Origin: CAYPSN01 sp041907025 | GTDB lineage: Bacteria; Patescibacteriota; Saccharimonadia; CAILAD01; JADZBC01 | DNA length: 17,324 bases | Assembly (NCBI GenBank): GCA_041907025.1 | Contig: JAYRIB010000021.1 | Coordinates: 1 to 17,324, forward strand | Reading direction: 5' to 3' | Part shown: in pieces, positions 11,343 through 17,324 of the stretch | Layout: every line of letters starts with the position of its first letter | Numbering within the stretch: position 1 is the stretch's first letter | Position numbers and translations under genes: made by a program | Notes under the pieces: model-generated | The model's input: only the letters and a program-made list of their open reading frames with translations | Databases searched by the model: none | What the model was told of the DNA's origin: nothing

Positions 11343-12125
11343 CTAACCCTCAATTGGGTCCCGGGTGAGACAGCCAGGAATAGCGACCTTTGCCTCATCG
11401 TAGATGTTGGCGTCTCCGCGGTAGTTTTCCCAGGACTTTTGGAGGGCAGTTATTTTTTTGAAAGTGGCGTCTTTGATGGAGTCATCGAGGTAATCAAAAG
11501 GACAGAGGTGAGAAGGGGGATTGCCACCCTTTAGCACGCCTATTTCTACAAGCCCCATGCCCGCATAGTTCTTCGCATCGTAATCACTCACTTCAGCAAT
11601 AACCTGGCCGGCTTTAACTTTGTCGCCCTGCTTTACCTTTACATTAATCACATGCTCGGTCTCGAAGATTAAGTCGCTGCCCGGGGCTTGTACATGAACG
11701 CTATAGTCATTGCTATATAGCTTGGGTACATTTACCACCTCGCCATCAACCAGCGCGTGCACCTTGGTGCCAAGTGGCACAATATAGGTAGGTTGCGGGT
11801 TGCTCTTGGCTGGGCCCACGGAGTTTGCCGGCACACCAAAGCCGTATTCAAAGAAGAGCATATTAAATGTCATGTTTGCTTTTGTGAACATAAAGTCGCC
11901 GGCTCTGTTGGTTGCCGGGTTGTAGTAGTCCAGGTCTACACCAATGTGTTTAATCTTCGCTGCCGAGTTCTTTGACTCTTGGGCTACTTTTTTAGTGCTA
12001 ACTGATTTGTTATCTTTCTTATTCATACCGAACGATACTATGCCGACTATTGCAGCCACTATTACTACGATGATGACGAGTTCAAGTACCGCAAAGCCGC
12101 CTTGGTGTTGTGATTGTTTCTTCAT
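11343..12125 (-). CDS. Pilin-signal protein with a degenerate peptidase M23-like barrel domain
   Basis: The 260-aa protein opens with a class III (type IV pilin) signal: a basic leader, then GG|FAVLELVIIVVIV with the expected Glu at +5 (residue 15) and a hydrophobic helix (11-30). Prepilin peptidase would cut after Gly10. The outer part has HIGVDLD, PLGTKVHALVDGEVV and KQGDKVKAGQVIAEV, which match the barrel-sandwich/M23 (LytM) pattern. The later H-x-H of active M23 enzymes is not present (GMGLVEIGV stands where GPHLHFE would be), so metallopeptidase activity is doubtful. It could be a minor pilin or a surface wall- or glycan-binding protein. Its promoter is leaderless. The pilin signal is clear; the domain match is by eye. 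Confidence 0.7.
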   Translation of the reverse strand: MKKQSQHQGGFAVLELVIIVVIVAAIVGIVSFGMNKKDNKSVSTKKVAQESKNSAAKIKHIGVDLDYYNPATNRAGDFMFTKANMTFNMLFFEYGFGVPANSVGPAKSNPQPTYIVPLGTKVHALVDGEVVNVPKLYSNDYSVHVQAPGSDLIFETEHVINVKVKQGDKVKAGQVIAEVSDYDAKNYAGMGLVEIGVLKGGNPPSHLCPFDYLDDSIKDATFKKITALQKSWENYRGDANIYDEAKVAIPGCLTRDPIEG

Positions 12126-12131
12126 GGCACA

Positions 12132-12160
12132 ATTGTAAAACGCTTATGATTATTATTCAA
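12132..12160 (-). promoter_or_regulatory. Leaderless promoter of the pilin-signal gene
   Basis: On the minus strand, TTGAAT (12155-12160) and TACAAT (12132-12137) are spaced by 17 bp. The -10 ends 6 nt before the ATG, with no Shine-Dalgarno. Confidence 0.7.
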
Positions 12161-12223
12161 CATACTTGATGAGTAACTATGCGGCATTAATGTCGCCCGG
12201 GGGCGCTGTGAGCATAAATAAGG

Positions 12224-12229
12224 TATAAT
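12224..12229 (+). promoter_or_regulatory. -10 box of a probable leaderless promoter for the exonuclease gene
   Basis: A perfect TATAAT ends 6 nt before ATG 12236. There is no -35 and no Shine-Dalgarno. The GC-rich stretch CGCCCGGGGGCG upstream (12194-12205) may be a hairpin. Confidence 0.55.
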
Positions 12230-12235
12230 GAACCT

Positions 12236-12952
12236 ATGCAAAAGAAACAACTCGTATTTGACCTAGAATTTGTAACCGAAAAGTTCGAAGACCTCGACCC
12301 AGCGACCCAGAAGGACTTAGCTAAGAATTTGCCGGACAAAGAGCTCGATCCCTTGGGTTACGCGAAGGAGTATAGCGAGATGGAGCGACGTATGAGCTTC
12401 TCGCCACTGCTGAGCCGCATTATCGCTATTGGCGTGTATGACCCAGCTGAAGACAAAGGGGCGGTCTACTACGACGCGGGGGACACTAACCCAGAGGACA
12501 GCGAGGAAGACGGCATCAAGTACGCGGCTATGACCGAGGCAGAGATGCTGGTAAAGTTCTGGGCACTGGCCGACATTACCGATGAGTTTGTGAGCTTCTT
12601 TGGTCGCCGCAGTGACGCGCCGTACCTGGCGATTCGTTCGGCCATTAACGGCATTAAGCCGAGCAAAGACCTCATAAGCAATCGCTACAACTCATCGCAC
12701 CAGCCGGGCGCGATCCACTATGACTTAGCAGAACTATTGAACTTCTATGGTACTGGTTTGTACAAGGGGAGCTTGCACGCCTGGTGTAGAGCCTTTAAGA
12801 TCGCTAGCCCAAAAAGCGAGACCATGAGTGGAGCCGAAGTGCCACAGGCGTACCGCGATGGCCGCTACTTCGAGATTGCTAAGTACAATATGGACGATAT
12901 TAAAGCCACAGCCAAGCTCTACGACTACTGGCAGCGCTACATTAAGATGTAA
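12236..12952 (+). CDS. PolB-like DEDDy 3'-5' exonuclease
   Basis: The 238-aa protein has the DnaQ/RNase H-like exonuclease motifs. Exo I is VFDLEF with Asp9 and Glu11; Exo II is VSFFGRRSDAPYLAIR, with the metal-binding Asp; Exo III is AKYNMDDIKATAKLY, with Tyr four residues before the Asp (DEDDy type). This pattern and the length fit the predicted exonucleases related to the family B DNA polymerase proofreading domain, which are found without a polymerase domain. It is likely a cytosolic DNA or RNA exonuclease in repair or turnover. It heads a plus-strand run: the BCP peroxiredoxin starts 17 nt later. Confidence 0.85.
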   Translation: MQKKQLVFDLEFVTEKFEDLDPATQKDLAKNLPDKELDPLGYAKEYSEMERRMSFSPLLSRIIAIGVYDPAEDKGAVYYDAGDTNPEDSEEDGIKYAAMTEAEMLVKFWALADITDEFVSFFGRRSDAPYLAIRSAINGIKPSKDLISNRYNSSHQPGAIHYDLAELLNFYGTGLYKGSLHAWCRAFKIASPKSETMSGAEVPQAYRDGRYFEIAKYNMDDIKATAKLYDYWQRYIKM

Positions 12953-12969
12953 AAAACGAGGAGGAAACT

Positions 12970-13434
12970 ATGTTACAAGTTGGAGATACGGTACCGAGTT
13001 ACAAATTGCAAGACCAGGACGGTAAGGAACATACTCAGGCTGAGCTGAAGGGCAAGACGACGCTTGTGTACTTTTACCCCAAGGACAATACTCCGGGCTG
13101 CACAGCCCAAGCTTGCCAGCTACGCGATAATTTAGAAGACTTGCGAAAGGATGGTGTGGAGGTGATTGGCGTGAGCGCCGATAGTGTGAAGAGTCATAAG
13201 GGCTTTGCTGAGCGCTTCAATTTGCCCTTCACGATTCTGGCCGACGAGGATAAGGCGCTCGTGCAAGCCTTTGGCGCCTTTGGTGAAAAGAGCATGTTCG
13301 GTAAGAAGTATGTGGGCATTACGCGCTCCAGCTTCTTGATTGGTCCTGACGTAACCGTGCTGGCGGTGTGGCCAAAGGTGAAGCCCTTGCATCAAGTTGA
13401 CGACGTGCGTGAGTGGCTGGCTGCCCAGAAGTAG
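12970..13434 (+). CDS. bcp: BCP/PrxQ-type peroxiredoxin
   Basis: The 154-aa protein has the atypical 2-Cys motif FYPKDNTPGCTAQACQLRD, with peroxidatic Cys44 and a resolving Cys49 five residues on, as in bacterioferritin comigratory protein/PrxQ. It reduces hydrogen peroxide and organic hydroperoxides in the cytosol using thioredoxin-like donors. A strong GAGGAGG precedes the ATG. It is the first member of a three-gene antioxidant group in this block (with the SOD and AhpC-type genes), and 12 nt separate it from the methyltransferase gene. Confidence 0.93.
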   Translation: MLQVGDTVPSYKLQDQDGKEHTQAELKGKTTLVYFYPKDNTPGCTAQACQLRDNLEDLRKDGVEVIGVSADSVKSHKGFAERFNLPFTILADEDKALVQAFGAFGEKSMFGKKYVGITRSSFLIGPDVTVLAVWPKVKPLHQVDDVREWLAAQK

Positions 13435-13446
13435 GGTATAGAGGGG

Positions 13447-13929
13447 GTGGTTTGGTTCTGGCTCGGCGTGGTGGTCCTCAGCGGCTTTTTGTACGCGGTG
13501 TTCTTTGGAGCGCCGTATGTGCCGGCCTTTGGACGTGACTTGGAAGAGCTGCTCGACCTCAGCCGCGTAGAGAAGGGTACTCGGTTTATTGATCTCGGCA
13601 GCGGTGATGGCAAGGTGCTGCTCGCCGCTGCCAAGCGTGGTGCCCACGTGACCGGCTACGAGATCAACCCAATTCTCTGGCTCATCTGTCAGTGGCGGCT
13701 GCGTAACTACCGCCAGCACGCTACGGTGTATTTGCGCTCTATGTGGCACGCCGACATTACAAAGGCTGACGTAGTGTATATGTACTTGCACACCAGGTGG
13801 ATGGATAAAATGGAGCGAAAGCTCAAGGCTGAGGCCAGGCAGGGTGCGCGCGTGGTGTCGTATGTGTTTGCCTTTGCTGGTCTTAAGCAGACGCACGCAA
13901 CACGCAATGCATTTGTGTATGAGCTTTGA
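13447..13929 (+). CDS. Membrane-anchored SAM-dependent methyltransferase
   Basis: The 160-aa protein starts at GTG just after a GA-rich ribosome site. An N-terminal hydrophobic segment (WFWLGVVVLSGFLYAVFF, residues 3-20) anchors it, followed by a compact class I methyltransferase core: motif I FIDLGSGDGKVLLAAA, motif II GYEINP, and a strand DVVYMYL in the position of motif IV. The small size and lack of a substrate domain resemble short methyltransferases common in CPR genomes. The substrate is unknown; the membrane anchor suggests a lipid or membrane protein. It is embedded between peroxiredoxin and SOD genes, and the SOD promoter overlaps its stop codon. Confidence 0.8.
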   Translation: MVWFWLGVVVLSGFLYAVFFGAPYVPAFGRDLEELLDLSRVEKGTRFIDLGSGDGKVLLAAAKRGAHVTGYEINPILWLICQWRLRNYRQHATVYLRSMWHADITKADVVYMYLHTRWMDKMERKLKAEARQGARVVSYVFAFAGLKQTHATRNAFVYEL

Positions 13930-13954
13930 CCTAGGGCCCTAAAATTCGTACAAT
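13926..13954 (+). promoter_or_regulatory. Promoter of the superoxide dismutase gene
   Basis: TTGACC (13926-13931), 17 bp, TACAAT (13949-13954). The -35 overlaps the TGA of the upstream gene, giving the SOD-peroxiredoxin pair a promoter of their own. CGGAGG lies 6 nt before the ATG. Confidence 0.7.
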
Positions 13955-13977
13955 AATAACAAGAACAACGGAGGCAT

Positions 13978-14580
13978 ATGACATACCAATTTACCCCAAA
14001 AGAACCCCAGCCGCTTAAGTATACGAGTGTGCCAGGCATTAGTGAGCGCCAGCTCGCCGAGCATCATGATGTGCTCTACGCTGGCTACGTGAAGAAGTAC
14101 AACGAGATTATGGAGAAGTTAGCGACTGCTGATCTTGCTAGTGCCAATGCGAGTTACTCAGAACTGCGCGAACTGATGGTTGAGAAGTCCTTTGCCCTTA
14201 ATGGGCTTAAGCTTCACGAGCTCTACTTTGCTAACCTGACTGATAAACCAGCGCCTGTGGAAGGTAAGATTAAAGACATCTTGGCCAAGCAGTGGGGGAG
14301 TTTCGAAGCCTGGCAGGAGCAGTTTGCCGCTCTCGGCATAGCGTCACGGGGTTGGGTTGTGCTGGCCTACGATTACGCGCTGGGCCGGTTCGACAACTAC
14401 ATTTTTGATGTGCATAATCAGGGGAGTATTGTTGATACCGAGATCGTACTGGTATTAGACGTTTACGAGCACGCCTACTTCCTTGATTACGGTACGGCTC
14501 GCAAAGACTACATAGCCAAGTTTATGGCGGCGATTGACTGGCCAGAAGTAAATAAGCGCGTTGCGCATCACGAAGCATAA
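13978..14580 (+). CDS. sodA: Fe/Mn superoxide dismutase
   Basis: The 200-aa protein has all four metal ligands expected of the Fe/Mn SOD family: His29 (AEHHDVLYAGYV), His80 (NGLKLHELYF), and Asp161 and His165 (LDVYEHAYFLDYG). It dismutates superoxide to hydrogen peroxide and oxygen in the cytosol as a dimer or tetramer. Fe or Mn preference cannot be told; I use sodA loosely. The loop ASRGWVVLAYD corresponds to the conserved SGW region. It is followed 19 nt later by the AhpC-type peroxiredoxin, so the product peroxide would be removed by its neighbour. Confidence 0.93.
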   Translation: MTYQFTPKEPQPLKYTSVPGISERQLAEHHDVLYAGYVKKYNEIMEKLATADLASANASYSELRELMVEKSFALNGLKLHELYFANLTDKPAPVEGKIKDILAKQWGSFEAWQEQFAALGIASRGWVVLAYDYALGRFDNYIFDVHNQGSIVDTEIVLVLDVYEHAYFLDYGTARKDYIAKFMAAIDWPEVNKRVAHHEA

Positions 14581-14599
14581 TAGCAAAAGGAGACCATAC

Positions 14600-15121
14600 A
14601 TGTTAAAACTGAACCAACCTGCACCAGACTTCACCCAGCCCGCTTACGTGGCTGGCAAGGACTTTACCGAAGTTAGCCTCAAGGACTACAAGGACAAGTG
14701 GATTGTACTGTTCTTTTACCCACGCGACTTCACGTTTGTTTGCCCAACCGAGATCCGTGGCTTTGCCAAGGCCGAGGCTGAGTTTGCCAAGGCCGACACC
14801 GTCATCTTAGCGGCCTCAACCGATAGTGTGCACTCGCATAAAGCTTGGTTCGAAAAGGACCTCGCAGAAGTGAAGTTCCCCGTGCTGGCCGATACCGCCC
14901 ACACGCTGGCTCGTGATTACGAGGTCCTTAACGAAACCGACGGTACGGCCGAACGCGGTACGTTCATTATTGACCCAAAAGGTGACTTGCGCTACGTGGT
15001 ACTGTCTGACGGCAACGTTGGCCGCAGTGTCGAAGAGACCTTGCGGGTGGTTAAGGCTTTACAAACTGGCGGACTCTGCCCAATTGACTGGGAACCTGGC
15101 CAAGCAACACTAAAGGGATAA
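14600..15121 (+). CDS. ahpC: AhpC-type typical 2-Cys peroxiredoxin
   Basis: The start was set at 14600 (MLKLNQPAPDF) because AAAAGGAGA lies 8-16 nt upstream and the family begins here; a longer in-frame ATG at 14561 is inside the SOD gene. The 173-aa protein has peroxidatic Cys48 in FVCPTE and resolving Cys160 in GGLCPIDW, the two motifs of typical 2-Cys peroxiredoxins, which react across a dimer and often form decamers. AhpF is not in the window, so the reductant may be a thioredoxin system. It is co-transcribed with SOD. Confidence 0.94.
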   Translation: MLKLNQPAPDFTQPAYVAGKDFTEVSLKDYKDKWIVLFFYPRDFTFVCPTEIRGFAKAEAEFAKADTVILAASTDSVHSHKAWFEKDLAEVKFPVLADTAHTLARDYEVLNETDGTAERGTFIIDPKGDLRYVVLSDGNVGRSVEETLRVVKALQTGGLCPIDWEPGQATLKG

Positions 15122-15127
15122 ACGATA

Positions 15128-15895
15128 ATGCCTCCACAAGACAGCCAAGATAGCCAAGCACCGATTACGAATCAAAGCCAGCCAGCCGTAAACAACCCGG
15201 CGGCTGGGCTTGATCCGCTTGATATGCCGCCAATGCCCGTAGAGCGACCAGCGGGTGCTGACGCGTCTCAGCTTAAGCTGTATAAGTTGACTACTATTGG
15301 GCTTGGCGTGCTGGCGGTCATTCTGCTCATAACTACATTCGTGTTTGCATCTAGGTCATCTAAGCTAGCGGCCGAGTCGAGCTCGCAGTACAATAACGGC
15401 CTTGAAGCCGGCAAGAAGCAACAAAAGGAGGCTGACATCGTGGCCTTTAATAAAGAGCTCACGAGCAGTACGCGTACCTATGAGGCACCGACCATTAATG
15501 GCGGCTTCCAGCTAAGCTATCCGAAAGCCTGGAGTTTATCGGTCGATTCAAGCTCAGCGGTACCAGTTGACGGTTTTGTGAATCCTGGCTTTGTTACGCT
15601 GACTTCTCCCGAGCAAGCCTTGCGCTTTAGTTTGATTAACACGCCGTACGAAACTACCAAGAAGAGCTATGACAACGACATGAAGGGGAATGGTTCGAAG
15701 CGTAGTGACGTGACGGTGTCGGGCATTAAGGGTGTGCAGTATGTTGGTAAGATCAACGACAAGAGCAAAGAAGCCGTCGGGACCGTCACCATCGTGCCTC
15801 TGCGTGATAAGACTATGCTGATCCAGACAGACAGCAATAAGCTCTATAGCGACGCCTACGCTCAGATGCTACAAACGGCTAAGCTCGTACCGTAA
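15128..15895 (+). CDS. Single-pass membrane-anchored extracytoplasmic protein, unknown function
   Basis: The 255-aa protein has a Pro/Gln/Ser-rich cytosolic N-terminus (1-48), one TM helix (about 53-73, TIGLGVLAVILLITTFVFA), a short coiled region rich in Lys/Gln (80-105) and an outer domain from about 115 that looks like a compact beta-rich fold (GGFQLSYPKAWSLSVDSS, VNPGFVTLTSP, TVTIVPLRDKTMLIQTD). This layout recalls small secreted PsbP/MOG1-like domains often tethered in CPR bacteria, but that is only a resemblance. It starts 6 nt after the peroxiredoxin stop with a weak ribosome site, so it may ride on the antioxidant transcript. Confidence 0.7.
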   Translation: MPPQDSQDSQAPITNQSQPAVNNPAAGLDPLDMPPMPVERPAGADASQLKLYKLTTIGLGVLAVILLITTFVFASRSSKLAAESSSQYNNGLEAGKKQQKEADIVAFNKELTSSTRTYEAPTINGGFQLSYPKAWSLSVDSSSAVPVDGFVNPGFVTLTSPEQALRFSLINTPYETTKKSYDNDMKGNGSKRSDVTVSGIKGVQYVGKINDKSKEAVGTVTIVPLRDKTMLIQTDSNKLYSDAYAQMLQTAKLVP

Positions 15896-15959
15896 GTTTG
15901 CACTAGCGAGCTTTACGCTTATGCTTGCGGCTTTGCTCAAAAGCACGTAGCGTAGAAGT

Positions 15960-16679
15960 ATGAAGAAGAGGGTGAGACCACAGCTAAGCACGACTGCCTC
16001 TATGGCAGCTTTTTTGCACTGGACATCACACTATCTACAGAGTCCACTGGCTGCTGTGGCTGGGTACCTCGACTTGCTCGGTGATGCGTCCTTTCGATTA
16101 CGACAAGACGAGTTGCGCACGAGTGCCCAGATGGCTACGAGCCGTGCCCAACAAGTACTCGGCAGCATAGTAGCGCTGCACAAACAGCTGGAGCGCAGAG
16201 AGGGTACGAGTAGTGGTGAGGCTGCGCACATCGATATCTTGTTGGCCCGCGCGATTAAGGCGAGTGGTATGCGCATGAGCACAACAAGGCAGCAGACGCT
16301 ACCACTAGCTTGCATAGAGAACGAAACGGCCCTTGACGGTCTCAGTCTTATGCTCGGAGCACTTACGTACGAGCTGAGGGCGGTGCGGGTAGCAGTAAGC
16401 TATCGTCAAAAGGGAGACACCCTAGTAATCCACCTGGGGCTGTCCAAGCGTTCAGCGGCAACTGATGACATACTGTTCGGTCTCAGCTCGCTACCGCCCG
16501 ACCGCTATCCGTTGGTAGATGGGCGCTATAGCGCTCTCGCGACTGGGGTGGTCCTGATGAGGTCTGCGGGGTTAAGTATGGTAGTGCGTCCACGTGGACC
16601 GCGCCGCAGCGACGTCTACTTGCACGCCAGGTTGTTACGCCAATTACGTCTGGTTGATCTATCATCTGATCTCGGTTAA
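15960..16679 (+). CDS. Degenerate histidine-kinase-like protein (probable pseudokinase)
   Basis: The 239-aa protein begins with a basic stretch and then a HisKA-like helix: TSHYLQSPLAAVAGYLDLL, in which His24 aligns with the phosphoacceptor of SHELRTPL but the following acidic residue is Tyr25. The C-terminal half resembles a HATPase fold, with a G2-like LATGVVLMRSAGLSMVV near residue 190, but the N-box Asn is absent (LSLMLGALTYELRAV) and no D-x-G-x-G is seen. No TM segment or sensor domain is visible. It probably lacks autokinase activity and could serve as a phosphotransfer or binding partner for the receiver protein encoded 44 nt downstream. Active kinase function cannot be excluded from sequence alone. 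Confidence 0.65.
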   Translation: MKKRVRPQLSTTASMAAFLHWTSHYLQSPLAAVAGYLDLLGDASFRLRQDELRTSAQMATSRAQQVLGSIVALHKQLERREGTSSGEAAHIDILLARAIKASGMRMSTTRQQTLPLACIENETALDGLSLMLGALTYELRAVRVAVSYRQKGDTLVIHLGLSKRSAATDDILFGLSSLPPDRYPLVDGRYSALATGVVLMRSAGLSMVVRPRGPRRSDVYLHARLLRQLRLVDLSSDLG

Positions 16680-16723
16680 GCTAAAGATTATACGGCAATC
16701 TCGAATCACTGAAGGGCGCAAAC

Positions 16724-17110
16724 ATGACAAAACACAAAACAATCCTAATGGTTGAGGATGATGAGCTCCTGGCCCGCATGTACCAACTGAAGCTTGAGCT
16801 GGCTGGGTACGAGGTGCTGGTAGCACATACGGCAGCCCAGGCAAAGGAGTATGTGCTTGCGCGTCCTCTCGACCTGGTATTGCTTGATATTCTCTTGCCC
16901 AAGGTCAACGGCCTGACGATTCTGAAGGAGATTCGCCGCAATCACGACACCATGCATTGCCCGGTAATTATCCTTAGTAATCTCGGCCATACGGAAGTTG
17001 ATATGCATGACGACGTAGCTGAGACCCTCGGCGTGGTGGCCTATTTGATTAAGGCTAAAGTTACGCCCGACATGGTGCTTGCGGCTGTGGCGAGTGCCCT
17101 CAAGGAATAA
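16724..17110 (+). CDS. Single-domain response regulator (CheY-like receiver)
   Basis: The 128-aa protein is a complete receiver domain: the acidic pocket EDD (residues 11-13), phosphoacceptor Asp55 (VLLDILLP), the switch residue Ser85 (IILSNLG) and Lys110 (YLIKAKV). There is no DNA-binding output domain, so it works by protein interaction, as CheY or Spo0F do. GAAGGG precedes the ATG. It follows the degenerate kinase gene and lies 3 nt before recO. Confidence 0.92.
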   Translation: MTKHKTILMVEDDELLARMYQLKLELAGYEVLVAHTAAQAKEYVLARPLDLVLLDILLPKVNGLTILKEIRRNHDTMHCPVIILSNLGHTEVDMHDDVAETLGVVAYLIKAKVTPDMVLAAVASALKE

Positions 17111-17113
17111 AAC

Positions 17114-17324
17114 GTGACGTACTATAAGACCGAAGGCATACTATTGCGGCGCCATAATCTAGGCGAAGCTGATCGGATACTGACCTTACTGAGCCCCGAA
17201 CTTGGTAAAGTGCGGGTAGTGGCTAAAGGCGTGCGGCGGGGTCGAAGCAAGCGAGCTGGTCATTTGGAGCCGTTTGTAGTTACTCAATTGCACATCGTGA
17301 AGGGTCGCAATTTGGATATTGTAA
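17114..17324 (+). CDS. recO: DNA repair protein RecO, N-terminal part (3' end outside window)
   Basis: The visible 70 residues start at GTG with AAGGA upstream. They contain the RecO OB-fold opening: YKTEGILLRRHNLGEADRIL, then LLSPELGKVRVVAKGVRR, followed by LEPFVV and VKGRNLDIV. RecO anneals ssDNA and helps load RecA with RecR in the RecFOR pathway. The frame runs off the window. The 3-nt gap to the receiver gene suggests co-transcription. Confidence 0.93.
   Translation, partial: MTYYKTEGILLRRHNLGEADRILTLLSPELGKVRVVAKGVRRGRSKRAGHLEPFVVTQLHIVKGRNLDIV

Noticed and set aside
13132..13896. 254-codon minus-strand open frame opposite the peroxiredoxin and methyltransferase genes
   Set aside because: Both plus-strand genes have clear family motifs and ribosome sites; the reverse frame has none and spans two genes.
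15900..15958. Short minus-strand frame ending QSRKHKRKAR before a stop, resembling the basic tail of a small protein
   Set aside because: The frame is closed by a stop after about 24 codons and contains no start codon, so there is no gene to support.
1..17324. CRISPR arrays, transposases or insertion sequences
   Set aside because: No regularly spaced repeats and no transposase or integrase motifs were found on either strand.

Overview
The window looks like chromosome of a Candidate Phyla Radiation bacterium, most likely Candidatus Saccharibacteria (TM7). The reasons are compact gene packing with 4-nt overlaps, about 45-48% GC in the native blocks, TGA used as a stop (so not the Gracilibacteria code), many short soluble enzymes, and an island of actinobacterial-looking genes, as expected if the organism lives on an actinobacterial host. 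The lineage is inferred from style and content; no phylogenetic marker was aligned.

Left block (1-4780). The C-terminal end of a phospholipase D-fold protein is followed by a translationally coupled operon: S51 peptidase E-like, PNPOx-fold, HAD hydrolase and alpha/beta hydrolase. On the minus strand, an AbrB-type regulator and a 14-TM DHA2 drug:H+ antiporter form a small operon.

Middle block, an accessory island (about 4850-11000). Genes of very different base composition alternate. The GC-rich ones are an 85-aa membrane protein, a probably 5'-truncated ORF, a FabG-like short-chain dehydrogenase and a MaoC-like hydratase. An orphan 122-aa gene is intermediate in GC. Moderate-GC genes in the block are an internally duplicated solenoid-like protein and a cytosolic GT2-type glycosyltransferase. 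Several foreign genes sit behind AT-rich sigma70-like promoters and between strong hairpins. Related non-coding modules recur: a promoter-plus-hairpin element (2883, 8686, 10465), a GNRA-loop hairpin with a conserved tail (5199, 10352) and a 33-nt repeat (8216, 10330). No recombinase is visible. The island lies on the 3' side of a tRNA-Gln(TTG) gene.

Right block (11189-17324). After tRNA-Gln come a pilin-signal protein with a degenerate barrel domain (minus strand), a PolB-like 3'-5' exonuclease, and an oxidative-stress cluster (BCP peroxiredoxin, membrane-anchored methyltransferase, Fe/Mn SOD, 2-Cys peroxiredoxin). These are followed by a membrane-anchored secreted protein, a degenerate histidine-kinase-like protein, a CheY-like receiver protein and the start of recO.

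Several first-in-operon genes have a -10 box 6-7 nt before the ATG and no Shine-Dalgarno, implying leaderless mRNAs. Internal genes mostly have normal AGGAG-type sites. The most interesting signal is the repeated promoter/hairpin module associated with the foreign genes, where paired-base changes favour a plus-strand structured RNA.
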